From Bog-756 sp963776225 (GTDB lineage Bacteria; Actinomycetota; Acidimicrobiia; Acidimicrobiales; RAAP-2): a DNA stretch of 64,000 nucleotides. A program made the position numbers and the translations under genes. The notes under the pieces were generated by a model, which was not told the origin of the DNA, did no database searches, and was given only the letters and a program-made list of their open reading frames with translations. Within the stretch, counting starts at the first letter, position 1. Each line of letters begins with the position of its first letter. The stretch is from assembly GCA_963776225.1 (NCBI GenBank), contig CAVZLL010000004.1:372001-436000 (forward strand), given 5' to 3'. This document shows positions 8,027 to 16,642 of this stretch, one piece after another.

Positions 8027-8761
8027 GTGACCGAGCCGGTGGACGACGAGCAGAGGGACGGGGGCGATGCCCCGGAGACGCTCGGCGACCACGGTCGACC
8101 GGAGGCTCCGTCGACGCGTCCGTCCGGGCGGCGCGCCCCGACCGGACGGACCACCAAGTGGTCGGTCGACCGGCTCGACCCCCGCGAACGGCGCTACTCG
8201 TTCGTCTCCTCGGCGGTCGCCCTCGTCTTCGGCATCGCCATCTACGTGACCGAGACCAACGACAAGCACTTCCATCTCGCCAAGGGCCAGTTCACCCCGT
8301 TCACGACGATGGTCGTCGGCCTGGCCGCGGCCGTGCTCCTGCTCGTCGCCACCCTGATCGGCCGGCGGGCCCTGGTCGGGTTCGTCGCGCTCTTCACGTT
8401 CCTCGCCTTCTCCAACTCGGCGTTCGTCCTCGGGCTCCCCTTCCTCGCTCTCGCCGCATGGCTGCTCTACCGCTCCTACAAGGTGCAGAAGGCGGCTGCG
8501 GCCGACCTGCGGGCCGGGCGTGCGGCGAAGGGGGATGCGAAGGCCGCCGCTCCGTCTGCCGGGTCGTCGAAGGGTTCGACGGCGACGACGGCCAAGGCCG
8601 CCCCCGCCTCGCGTTCCGCCACACGCGGGCGGTCGAAGACCAAGGGACCGGCCGGCCCCGAACCCAACAAGCGGTTCACCCCGAAGCAGCCGACCCGACC
8701 GGCACCGCCCCCGCCCAAGCCGTCGTGGCGCGAGCGGCGCGCTGCCAGGACGACCGATTGA
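8027..8761 (+). CDS. Actinobacterial membrane protein of unknown function
   Basis: A 244-residue protein from a GTG start. Residues 1-55 are acidic and Arg-rich. Hydrophobic segments follow at roughly 62-78 (FVSSAVALVFGIAIYV), 94-113 (VVGLAAAVLLLVATLIG) and 116-150 (LVGFVALFTFLAFSNSAFVL, then LPFLALAAWLLY), giving three or four membrane passes. The C-terminal 80 residues are Ala/Lys/Arg/Pro-rich and look disordered and cytoplasmic, with repeated KAAAA and PKQPTRP stretches. No catalytic motif is visible, and I do not recognise a named family. Confidence 0.8.
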   Translation: MTEPVDDEQRDGGDAPETLGDHGRPEAPSTRPSGRRAPTGRTTKWSVDRLDPRERRYSFVSSAVALVFGIAIYVTETNDKHFHLAKGQFTPFTTMVVGLAAAVLLLVATLIGRRALVGFVALFTFLAFSNSAFVLGLPFLALAAWLLYRSYKVQKAAAADLRAGRAAKGDAKAAAPSAGSSKGSTATTAKAAPASRSATRGRSKTKGPAGPEPNKRFTPKQPTRPAPPPPKPSWRERRAARTTD

Positions 8762-8783
8762 CCGAGTGATCGGGCGGCCCGGC

Positions 8784-9471
8784 TCAACCGGTGTCGGTGA
8801 CCAGTGCCGAGCGGAGCAGCCCGAGGATCTCGGTACGGCGCCGGACCAGCGAGCGAATGGTGGGTTCCTCGCCGAGGGCGCGCAACACCTCGACTTCGGT
8901 GACCATGCCGATGACCGTCGAGTAGATGGCCAGCAGCAGCAGCCGGGGGTCGTGGCGGCGCATGTGCCCGGCGTCCATCTCCGCCTCGAGGAAGTCGGTC
9001 GCCGCGCCCCACGAGAGGCTCGACAGCGGTCATGAAGCGGGCGGCCGCCGGTGTCCCGAGCCGTCCCATCTCGCGGAGCAGCCCGAGCAGCTCCGGCCGC
9101 CGGGCGGCGAGGCGGAAGACCGACCGGACGACCGCTTCGACCCGCGACCAGCCGCCGCCGGCCGTCGCCAGGGAAGCCTCGAGGGCGGCGGAGAGCTCGA
9201 CCGCGCTGCGGTCCACGACGGCCTCGAGAAGGACCTCCTTCGACGGGAACCAGTAGAGGATGGTCTGCTTGCGGATACCGAGCCCCACCGCGAGGGTGTC
9301 CAGCGAAGTCGCCTCGTAGCCCCGGGCCGCAAAGGAGCCCAGGGCGGCGTCGAGGATGCGTTCCGAGGTGCTCGCCGGGTCGGCGTCCCCTCGCTCCCCG
9401 TCGGGGGAAGGGCGCGGCCGGCTCCGGTCACGGGCCCCCGGTGCTCTGCGTCCCTTGGTCGACCCGGTCAC
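8784..9471 (-). pseudogene. TetR-family regulator split by a +1 frameshift
   Basis: The GTG start gives an N-terminal TetR DNA-binding domain at about residues 35-85 (ERILDAALGSFAARGYEATS, then LGIRKQTILYWFPSKEVLL). The frame holds to RFMTAVE, near base 9020, and then runs into Arg-rich non-protein sequence. The correct ligand-binding tail continues one base out of phase (LSWGAATDFLEAEMDAGHM to the stop at 8784, with LLLAIYSTVIGMVTEVEVLR). Removing one C from GAGCCTCTC restores one protein of about 228 residues. The palindrome just upstream suggests it controls itself and the divergent reductase operon. It could be a sequencing indel rather than a dead gene. Confidence 0.82.
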
Positions 9472-9472
9472 T

Positions 9473-9484
9473 TACCATATGGTA
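9473..9484. promoter_or_regulatory. Palindromic operator between the TetR gene and the acyl-CoA reductase operon
   Basis: TACCATATGGTA is a perfect 12-bp palindrome centred in the 23-bp gap between two divergent starts (9471 and 9495). Its size and place are those of a TetR-dimer operator. Because the gap is so short, both transcripts are probably nearly leaderless and bound TetR would cover both promoters. Confidence 0.65.
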
Positions 9485-9494
9485 GACAGATCGG

Positions 9495-11936
9495 GTGACT
9501 CGCGTCCGTGAGGCTCTGGCCGGAAAGCGCTTCTTCGTCACCGGCGCGACCGGGTTCCTCGGAACCGCCCTCGTCGAGCGCATCCTGCGCTGCATCCCCG
9601 ACAGCGAGGTCGTCCTCCTCATCAGGCCGGGCCGGCGGGCAACGGCCGCCCAGCGGGCCGCCAGGGAGATCCTCCGGAACGACTGCTTCGACCACCTGCG
9701 CGCGGCGCTCGGGGACCGCTTCGACGACGAGATGGGGCGGCGGGTCTCAGCGGTGGCCGGGGACGTCGGGACCGACGGCCTGGGCATGGACCCCGCAGGC
9801 CTCGAGGCGCTCTCGCGCTGCGACCTCGTCGTGCACGCGGCGGCCGCGGTGAGCTTCGACTCACCGCTCGACACCGCGGTCGAGATCAACCTGCTCGGCC
9901 CGTCGCGGGTGGCCGCGGCCTTCGTGCAGGCACGCGAGCTGGCCGAGGCCGATGGCCGGGTGGGGCCCCGGCACTACCTTCCCGTGTCGACCGCCTACGT
10001 GGCCGGCACCCACCAGGGCGAGGCAAAAGAGGAGCTGCTCGGCGGCAGCCGGTTCAGCGTCGAGGTGGACTGGCGCGTCGAGGTCGCCGCCGCGCGCCGC
10101 CAGCGCGGGGACACAGAGGCCGAGTCGCGCCGCCCCGAGCAACTGGCCCGGTTCCACAAGGCGGCCCGCGGGGAGCTCGGAGGTGCCGGGCTCCACCTCC
10201 TCGCCGAGCGCGCCGAGCGCCTGCGCGAGGACTGGGTCCGCCGGCAGATGGTCGAGATCGGTCAGGCCCGCGCCCAATCGCTCGGCTGGCCCGACGCCTA
10301 TCCCTACACGAAAGCGCTCGGCGAACGGGCGCTTGTGGCGGAGTTCGGGGGGTCGGTCCCGATGACCATCATCCGCCCGTCGATCATCGAGTCGGCGCTG
10401 GCCGAGCCGCGGCCCGGCTGGATCCGCGGCTTCCGGATGGCCGAGCCGATCATCATCTCCTACGCCCGGGGCCTGCTCCGTGAGTTCCCCGGGGTGCCCG
10501 AGGGGATCACCGACGTCATCCCGGTCGACCTGGTGGTGGCCGCGATCGTCGCGGTCGCCGCTGACAGCCTCCTCGCGTCGACGCCCGCACCGGACCCGAC
10601 CGTGTACCACGTGGCCTCCGGCGTCCGGAACCCGCTCCGCTACGGACGGCTCGTCGAGCTCGCGACCGCCTGGTTCATCGAGCACCCCCTCTACGACGCC
10701 GACGGGCAGCCCATCGTGGTGCCCGAGTGGTCCCTCCCCGGGCGCGGTCGGGTGCAACGCCAGCTCAGCCGGGCCAGCCGCGCCATGGGGCTGGCCGAGC
10801 GGGTGGTCGGATCGTTGCCCATCCGGGGTCGCCAGGCGGAGTGGATGGCCTCGCTCGAGGAGCAGCACCTGGCCGTGGACCGGGCGCTCGGCTACGTCGA
10901 GCTCTACGGCGCCTACACCGAGACCGAGGCCCTCTACCGGGTCGACAGGCTGCTCGCGCTCTGGGAGCGGATGGACGAGGAGGACCGCGCCGCCTTCTGC
11001 TTCGATCCCGCCGCGGTCGACTGGGCGGTCTACGTGCGAGAGATCCACCTGCCCTCGGTCATCGAGCACGCCCGCGTCAAGACCACTCCTGGTCGGTCGA
11101 CCCGGACCAACCGGGCCGACCGCACGCGCCGGGCGATCCTCTCGCCCGACCGCCACCTTGCCGCCTTCGACCTGGAGAACACCCTCATCGCCTCCAACGT
11201 GGTCGATTCCTACGCGTGGCTCGCCACCCGGCACCTGCCCGCCGGCGAGCGGGCCGCCTTCGTCGCCGACCTCGTCGCCGAAGCACCCTCCCTGCTCGCG
11301 CTCGACAGGCGGGACCGGGGCGATTTCCTGCGCACCTTCTACCGCCGCTACGACGGTGCCCCCGCCGACCGGCTGCGCGACGACAGCTGGGAGCTCTTCC
11401 ACGACCTGCTGCTCGCCAAGTCCTTCCCGGCGGGGATCGCCCGGGTGCGGGAGCACCGGGCGCTCGGCCATCGCACCATCCTGATCACCGGGGCGCTCGA
11501 CCTGGTGGTCGAGCCGCTCCGGCCGCTCTTCGACGAGATCGTCTGCGCCCGGCTGGGGGAGGTCGACGGGACCTACACCGGTCGACTCGAGCAGCTCCCA
11601 CCGACCGGTGAAGCCAGGGCGCTGGTCTTGGCCGACTTCGCCGAGGCCGAGGGACTCAGCCTCGAGGAGTCGATGGCCTACGCCGACTCGGCGAGCGACC
11701 TCCCGATGCTCGAGGCCGTCGGCTACCCGGTGGCGGTCAACCCGGAGGCAAAGCTGGCCGCGATCGCCCGCCGGCGCGGCTGGTTGGTCGAGACGTGGGA
11801 GAAGGCTCCGGGAGGTGCGCCACCCCTCCTTCCCCTCGGTCCGCTCGACCGACGCGGTGGGGCGCGCCGGGGTCCGAGCAGTGCGGCGGTGCTCACCGGC
11901 CGGGCCCGGCGGCTCGCAGGGGACCGCGCACGGTGA
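9495..11936 (+). CDS. Fatty acyl-CoA reductase (SDR) fused to a HAD-IB phosphatase-like domain
   Basis: The protein is 813 residues. Residues 12-360 are an extended SDR domain of the fatty acyl-CoA reductase type: NADPH motif GATGFLG at 17-23, and YPYTK with Tyr269 and Lys273 as the catalytic pair. A helical FAR C-terminal region follows. Residues about 555-770 are a HAD-IB hydrolase domain (FDLENTLIASN, ILITGALD, YADSASDLPML). Motif I has Glu where most HAD phosphatases have the second Asp (DxE rather than DxD), so activity may differ. FARs reduce acyl-CoA to fatty aldehyde or alcohol. First gene of the operon; its stop overlaps the dehydrogenase start as GTGA. Confidence 0.92.
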   Translation: MTRVREALAGKRFFVTGATGFLGTALVERILRCIPDSEVVLLIRPGRRATAAQRAAREILRNDCFDHLRAALGDRFDDEMGRRVSAVAGDVGTDGLGMDPAGLEALSRCDLVVHAAAAVSFDSPLDTAVEINLLGPSRVAAAFVQARELAEADGRVGPRHYLPVSTAYVAGTHQGEAKEELLGGSRFSVEVDWRVEVAAARRQRGDTEAESRRPEQLARFHKAARGELGGAGLHLLAERAERLREDWVRRQMVEIGQARAQSLGWPDAYPYTKALGERALVAEFGGSVPMTIIRPSIIESALAEPRPGWIRGFRMAEPIIISYARGLLREFPGVPEGITDVIPVDLVVAAIVAVAADSLLASTPAPDPTVYHVASGVRNPLRYGRLVELATAWFIEHPLYDADGQPIVVPEWSLPGRGRVQRQLSRASRAMGLAERVVGSLPIRGRQAEWMASLEEQHLAVDRALGYVELYGAYTETEALYRVDRLLALWERMDEEDRAAFCFDPAAVDWAVYVREIHLPSVIEHARVKTTPGRSTRTNRADRTRRAILSPDRHLAAFDLENTLIASNVVDSYAWLATRHLPAGERAAFVADLVAEAPSLLALDRRDRGDFLRTFYRRYDGAPADRLRDDSWELFHDLLLAKSFPAGIARVREHRALGHRTILITGALDLVVEPLRPLFDEIVCARLGEVDGTYTGRLEQLPPTGEARALVLADFAEAEGLSLEESMAYADSASDLPMLEAVGYPVAVNPEAKLAAIARRRGWLVETWEKAPGGAPPLLPLGPLDRRGGARRGPSSAAVLTGRARRLAGDRAR

Positions 11937-13189
11937 AGGCGCTCGTGCTCGAACGGAACCTGCCCCGGCTGGCCGCGTCCCGGATGGCCTCCCTGCTCGG
12001 GTCGGGACGCGGCGCGGGGATCGGACCCATCCAGCTGCTCGACGCGGAGGCCCCCGAACGCCCGGGCGAGCAGTGGTTCCCCCTCCGGCCCGTGCTCTCG
12101 GGCATCTGCGGTTCGGACCTCGCCACGGTGGACGGCCGGGCCTCCCGGTACTTCGAGGATCTGGTCAGCTTCCCGTTCGTGCCCGGCCACGAGGTCACCG
12201 GGGTCCTCGACGAGGGTGGCGTGGACCGCGCCGGTCGTGCGCTCCCGCCCGGCACCCGCGCCGTCGTCGAACCGGTCCTCGGGTGTGCTCCCCGCGGGAT
12301 CGACCCGCTCTGCCCCCACTGCCGGACCGGTCACACCGGACTGTGCGGCAACGTGGCCTTCGGCGCCCTCGCCCCCGGTCTGCAGACCGGGTTCTGCACC
12401 GACACCGGTGGCGGCTGGTCCGCCGCGCCACTGATGGCTCACACCTCCCAGCTCCACGCGGTGCCCGACCGGTTCAGCGACGAGGACGCGGTGATGGTCG
12501 AGCCGACGGCGTGCGCGGTGCACACGACGCTGTCCGCCGGTGTGCGCGCCGGTGAGGTGGTCGCGGTGATCGGCGCCGGCACGCTCGGCTTGCTCACGGT
12601 GGCCGCGCTGCACCACGTGGTCCGACCGGAGGCCCCCTGTGCGGTCGTGGTCGGGGCCAAGCACCCGCGCCAGCGCGAGCTGGCCGAGGCCCTCGGGGCG
12701 GACGAGGTGGTCTCTCCGGACCAGCTCGCCCGCGCGGTGCGCCGCCGCACCGGCTCGCTGGTGGTGGGCGGACGGCTCATCGAGGGAGCCGACGTGGTCT
12801 TCGACTGCGTCGGCAGCTCCGAGTCGCTGTCCGACGCGCTGGCCATGGTCCGGCCCCGCGGCCGGGTGGTCCTGGTCGGCATGCCGGGCAGGGTCTCGAT
12901 CGACCTCGCCCGGCTCTGGCACCGGGAGCTCGTCCTCATGGGTGCCTACACCTATGGCACCGAGGTGGTCCCGGGACCCGACGGCGGCTCCGCCCCGGAC
13001 GGCCCGCCGCGGCGCACCTTCGAGGTGGCCATGGAGCTGGTGACCGCCGGCCGGCTCGGCCGGCTGGTCTCGGCCACCTACCCGCTCGAGCGCTATGCCG
13101 AGGCGCTCGCCCACGCCGGGGCGGCCGGTCGGCGCGGAGCGGTCAAGGTCGCGTTCGATCTGCGCATCCGGACAGGAGCCTCCCGGTGA
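11933..13189 (+). CDS. Zinc-dependent medium-chain alcohol dehydrogenase
   Basis: The protein is 418 residues from a GTG overlapping the previous stop. It has the MDR zinc dehydrogenase layout: Cys59 in SGICGSD and His86-Glu87 in PFVPGHE as catalytic zinc ligands, a structural-zinc lobe with the cysteines of PLCPHCRTGHTGLC, and a nucleotide-binding start VIGAGTLGLL. A first segment longer than usual precedes the GroES fold, and an insertion around GPDGGSAPDG lies near the end. In this operon it probably interconverts a fatty alcohol or aldehyde made by the upstream reductase; that coupling is inference from gene order. It overlaps the LarA-like gene by 4 bases. Confidence 0.9.
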   Translation: MKALVLERNLPRLAASRMASLLGSGRGAGIGPIQLLDAEAPERPGEQWFPLRPVLSGICGSDLATVDGRASRYFEDLVSFPFVPGHEVTGVLDEGGVDRAGRALPPGTRAVVEPVLGCAPRGIDPLCPHCRTGHTGLCGNVAFGALAPGLQTGFCTDTGGGWSAAPLMAHTSQLHAVPDRFSDEDAVMVEPTACAVHTTLSAGVRAGEVVAVIGAGTLGLLTVAALHHVVRPEAPCAVVVGAKHPRQRELAEALGADEVVSPDQLARAVRRRTGSLVVGGRLIEGADVVFDCVGSSESLSDALAMVRPRGRVVLVGMPGRVSIDLARLWHRELVLMGAYTYGTEVVPGPDGGSAPDGPPRRTFEVAMELVTAGRLGRLVSATYPLERYAEALAHAGAAGRRGAVKVAFDLRIRTGASR

Positions 13190-14776
13190 GCCCGCGACCC
13201 GGGTTGGTGCTCGACGTCGACCACTCGACGCCCTCGACGCTGTTCTGGCACGGCGAGGGCTTCCGCCTCGAGCGCCTTCCCGAGGGAAGCCGGGTGGTCT
13301 ACGCCCCGGAGCCGATCGACCCGCTCACCGACCCCGCCGCCGCCATCCGTCACGCGCTCACCCATCCGGTGGGCGACCGGGACCCGCTACCGGCGCTGCT
13401 CCGGCCCGGGATGCGGCTCACCATCGCCTTCGACGACATCTCCCTGCCCCTGCCGCCGATGCAGCGGCCCGACATCCGTTCCGCTGGTCATCGAACAGGT
13501 GCTCGACATGGCGGCGGAGGCCGGGGTGGACGACGTCGAGCTCATCGCCGCCCTCGCCCTCCACCGCCGGATGACCGAGCCGGAACTGCGCCATGCACTC
13601 GGCGACCGGATCTACGAGGCCTTCGCGCCCAACGGACTCCTCACCCAGCACGATGCCGAGGACCCGGCCCAGCTCGTCCACCTCGGGCTCACCGACCAGG
13701 GTGAGGACGTCGAGATCAACCGGCGCGCGGCAGAGAGCGATCTGCTGGTCTACGTCAACATCAACCTGGTCACCATGGACGGGGGTCACAAGAGCGTCGC
13801 AACCGGGCTCGCCAGCTACCGGAGTCTCCGCCACCATCACAACCCCGAGACCATGCAGCGGAGCCGTTCCTTCATGGACCAGCACCGGTCCGAACTGCAC
13901 TCGTCGAACTGGAGGATGGGCCGACTCATCGCCGCCTCGGGGGTCCGCGTCTTCCAGATCGAGACCACCCTCAACAACGACACCTTCCCCGAGGGGTTCC
14001 GCTTCCTCCAGAAGCGCGAATGGGAGTGGAAGGCGAGGGACCGGGCGGGCTTCCTGGCAACCTCGAAGGCGCTCGACCGGATCCCGGCCCGCTACGCCCG
14101 GCAGATCTTCCATTCGACCAGGGCGCCCCACCGGATGACCTCGGTCCAGGCCGGCGAGGTGGAGGCGGTGCACGCGCTCACCACGGAGAACGTGTGGAGA
14201 CAGCAGGGGGTGGTGGTCGAGGGGCAGACCGACATCCTGACCATGGGGCTCCCCTACATCAGCCCCTACAACGTCAACTCGATCCTCAACCCGATCCTGG
14301 TGGCGTGCCTCGGGCTCGGCTACTTCTTCAACCTCTACCGGGGCAAGCCACTGGTCCGCGAGGGCGGGGTGGTCATCATGAGCCACCCGACCCCCTGGGA
14401 GTTCCACCCGGTCCACCACCCGAGCTACATCGACTTCTTCGAGCAGGTCCTCAGCGAGACGACCGACCCGATGGCGGTGGCCGCCTGCTACGAGGAGTCC
14501 TTCGCAACCGACCCCTGGTACATCCATCTCTACCGCACCGGCCACGCCTACCACGGTGTCCATCCCTTCTACATGTGGTACTGGTGCGCCCACGCCCTCC
14601 AGCACCTGGGAGCGGTGATCGTCGTCGGCGGCGATCCCGCAGCCGTCCACCGGCTCGGGTTCCGCTCGGCGTCGACCCTCACCGACGCGCTCGAGATGGC
14701 CCAGGACACCGTCGGGAACGCACCCACCCTCACCCATCTGCACACCCCGCCGATCCTGATGGCCGACGTCCAGTGA
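13186..14776 (+). pseudogene. LarA-like (DUF2088) protein, split by one extra base
   Basis: The GTG start overlaps the dehydrogenase stop. The first frame runs to MQRPDIR at 13478; the rest of the protein (PLVIEQVLDMAAEAGVDDVE to ILMADVQ at 14776) is one base out of phase. Dropping one T of the TT at 13479-13480 rejoins them into about 529 residues. LarA N-domain features are IAFDDISLPLP and LVYVNINLVTMDGGHKSV, and further conserved-looking blocks are LRHHHNPETM and MSHPTPWEFHP. LarA is the nickel-pincer lactate racemase; distant DUF2088 members are uncharacterised. Strong coding conservation on both sides of the break suggests a sequencing indel or a very young mutation. Its role in this lipid operon is unknown. 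Confidence 0.82.
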
Positions 14777-15816
14777 GCCCGCCACCAGCCACCGCTCGCG
14801 CGCTGCGGTCGACCAGGGAGGTGCGTGCGGACGCGGCACTCGGCTCGGGCCGGTCTGCCGGGACCGGCGGTGCCCGGGTCCCCACCCCCGCCGACCTGCT
14901 GGGCTCGCTCGGCCGGCGCCGGTTCCCGCTGGCCGCCCCGACCTGGCCGGGGTCGGTCCCCCGCCCGGCCCCCACCCCCGAGCTCGGGGTCCACTACGAC
15001 ACCGCCTGGTCGCGCCGCTACCCGGTGCGACTGGCCCGGGCGATGGTCCTCGACAACGTCACCCGGCCGCTCGCCCGCATCGTCGCCGCCCCCGTCGTGC
15101 GCGGCCAGGAGGGGCTGGTCGGTCTCGACGCACCGGTCCTGTTCGCGGCCAACCACGTGAGCCACGTGGACGCTCCGCTGCTCCTCACCTGCCTCCCCCT
15201 GCGCTTCCGCCACCACACGCTGGTCGCCGCGGCGGCCGACTACTTCTTCGACCGGCGATGGAAGGCCGACGCCTTCTCCTTCCTGCTCGGCGCCATCCCC
15301 ATCGAGCGCACCAAGGTCAACCGCCGGTCGGCCGACCTCGCGGCGGAGCTGCTGGCCGAGGAGTGGAACCTGATCATCTTCCCCGAGGGCGGCCGTTCAC
15401 CGGACGGATGGGCGCAGAGCTTCCGGGGGGGTGCCGCCTACCTCTCGGCACGCACCGGGCGCCCGGTGGTCCCGGTCCACATCGACGGCACCCGCCACAT
15501 CCTTCCCAAGGGGCGGACCGCGCTCCGCCGTACGAGGACGACGGTGAGCTTCGGCACGCCCTTGTGGCCCGACACCGCAGAGGACACCCGCTCGTTCGCG
15601 GCCCGGATCGAAGCCGCCGTGGCCACCCTGGCCGCCGAGACCGAGACCGACTGGTGGACGGCCCGGCGGCTGGCCGCGCGCGGGACCACCCCGGCGCTCC
15701 AGGGACCGGATGCCTCCACCTGGCGGCGATCCTGGGCCCTGCCGGTGGCCCCGGCGCGACGTTCGACCGACGCCGGGGACGGGTCCGGGTGGCCCCGGAA
15801 GACCGGACGGGACTGA
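14773..15816 (+). CDS. PlsC-type 1-acylglycerol-3-phosphate acyltransferase
   Basis: The protein is 347 residues from the GTG that overlaps the previous stop (GTGA). After a Pro/Arg-rich 85-residue leader comes a PlsC acyltransferase domain: catalytic NHVSHVD at 127-133 (His128, Asp133) and the glycerol-phosphate-binding FPEGGRS at 203-209, followed by VVPVHIDGTRHILPKG. Such enzymes transfer an acyl chain from acyl-CoA or acyl-ACP to lysophosphatidate or another hydroxyl acceptor at the membrane. It is the last gene of the five-member operon. The acceptor could be a fatty alcohol derivative made by its neighbours (inference). Confidence 0.9.
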   Translation: MSPPPATARALRSTREVRADAALGSGRSAGTGGARVPTPADLLGSLGRRRFPLAAPTWPGSVPRPAPTPELGVHYDTAWSRRYPVRLARAMVLDNVTRPLARIVAAPVVRGQEGLVGLDAPVLFAANHVSHVDAPLLLTCLPLRFRHHTLVAAAADYFFDRRWKADAFSFLLGAIPIERTKVNRRSADLAAELLAEEWNLIIFPEGGRSPDGWAQSFRGGAAYLSARTGRPVVPVHIDGTRHILPKGRTALRRTRTTVSFGTPLWPDTAEDTRSFAARIEAAVATLAAETETDWWTARRLAARGTTPALQGPDASTWRRSWALPVAPARRSTDAGDGSGWPRKTGRD

Positions 15817-15829
15817 CCGGCCGGTCTGT

Positions 15830-16642
15830 TCAGGCGCGACCGACACCGAACCGGGCGAACAGGCCGGACCGGGTGCGGTCGACGGCCTCCAGCCGTTCCG
15901 CCCGCAGGGCAAGCTCCTCGAAGTCGTCGAGCGGCTCGAGGTCGGTGGCACCGTCGCCCGGGGACCCGTCGCCGGCCGACGCCCAGCGCAGCAGGAGGTC
16001 GGCGAGCGCGGTGTTGCGGGCGAGCAGCGGGCCGTGCAGGTACGTCCCGAGGATCCTGCCGGACCAGGCCCCTTCGCTCCCCTCTCCGTCCCCGTTGCCC
16101 ACCCCGTGCTCGACACGGGCAAGCGGTCGAGCCCGCGGTCCGACGGTGGTCACCCCTCCGTGGTTCTCGAAACCGGTCAGCCGGGGCAGCGGAGCGCCGG
16201 CCGGCCGCGGCGCGTCGGGGAGCGGACTCGCAACGAGCTCTCCGACCGCGCGCCGCCCCCGACCCTTGCGGGTGGTCACGTCGAGCAGACCGAGCCCTCG
16301 GTGCGGATGGTCCTCGCGGTCCGGAAAGGTGTGGCCGAGCAGCTGGAAGCCCGCGCAGACCCCGAGGACCACCGCGCCGGCCTCCACCGCGCGGGCGAGC
16401 GTCCCGTCCTCGAGCAGGGCGGTTGCCGCCCGGACCTGCGGTCCGTCCTCGCCTCCGCCGATCGTGTAGAGGTCGGCATTCGGCAACGGCCGTCCGGACG
16501 CGGCCTGGACGAGGTCGACCTCCCAGCCCCGCCACCGGGCGCGGCGGGCGAGCACCAGCCCGTTGCCGCCGTCCCCGTACGTGCCGAGCAGGTCCGGATA
16601 GACGACCGCGACGGTCAGCCTCCCTCGAGCGGCGCGGGTCAC
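15830..16642 (-). CDS. gatD: GatD-type glutamine amidotransferase subunit of lipid II amidation
   Basis: The protein is 270 residues, with a GTG overlapping the murT stop. It is a CobB/CobQ-type class I amidotransferase: VAVVYPDLLGTYGDGGNGLV near the N-terminus, nucleophile Cys96 in GVCAGFQLLG, and a late His in LGTYLHGPLL. With MurT it forms the heterodimer that amidates the alpha-carboxyl of D-glutamate in lipid II, GatD releasing ammonia from glutamine. The C-terminal 50 residues extend past the usual end. Family and partner identity are secure from the pairing; the precise start is less so. Confidence 0.9.
   Translation of the reverse strand: MTRAARGRLTVAVVYPDLLGTYGDGGNGLVLARRARWRGWEVDLVQAASGRPLPNADLYTIGGGEDGPQVRAATALLEDGTLARAVEAGAVVLGVCAGFQLLGHTFPDREDHPHRGLGLLDVTTRKGRGRRAVGELVASPLPDAPRPAGAPLPRLTGFENHGGVTTVGPRARPLARVEHGVGNGDGEGSEGAWSGRILGTYLHGPLLARNTALADLLLRWASAGDGSPGDGATDLEPLDDFEELALRAERLEAVDRTRSGLFARFGVGRA

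Noticed and set aside
9861..11471. 536-codon frame opposite the acyl-CoA reductase
   Set aside because: The reductase on the plus strand has complete motifs; this frame has none and is Gly/Arg/Asp/Val-rich in the manner of antisense frames.
12216..13114. Minus-strand frames opposite the alcohol dehydrogenase
   Set aside because: Low-complexity Arg/Gly-rich translations; the plus-strand gene has both zinc sites.
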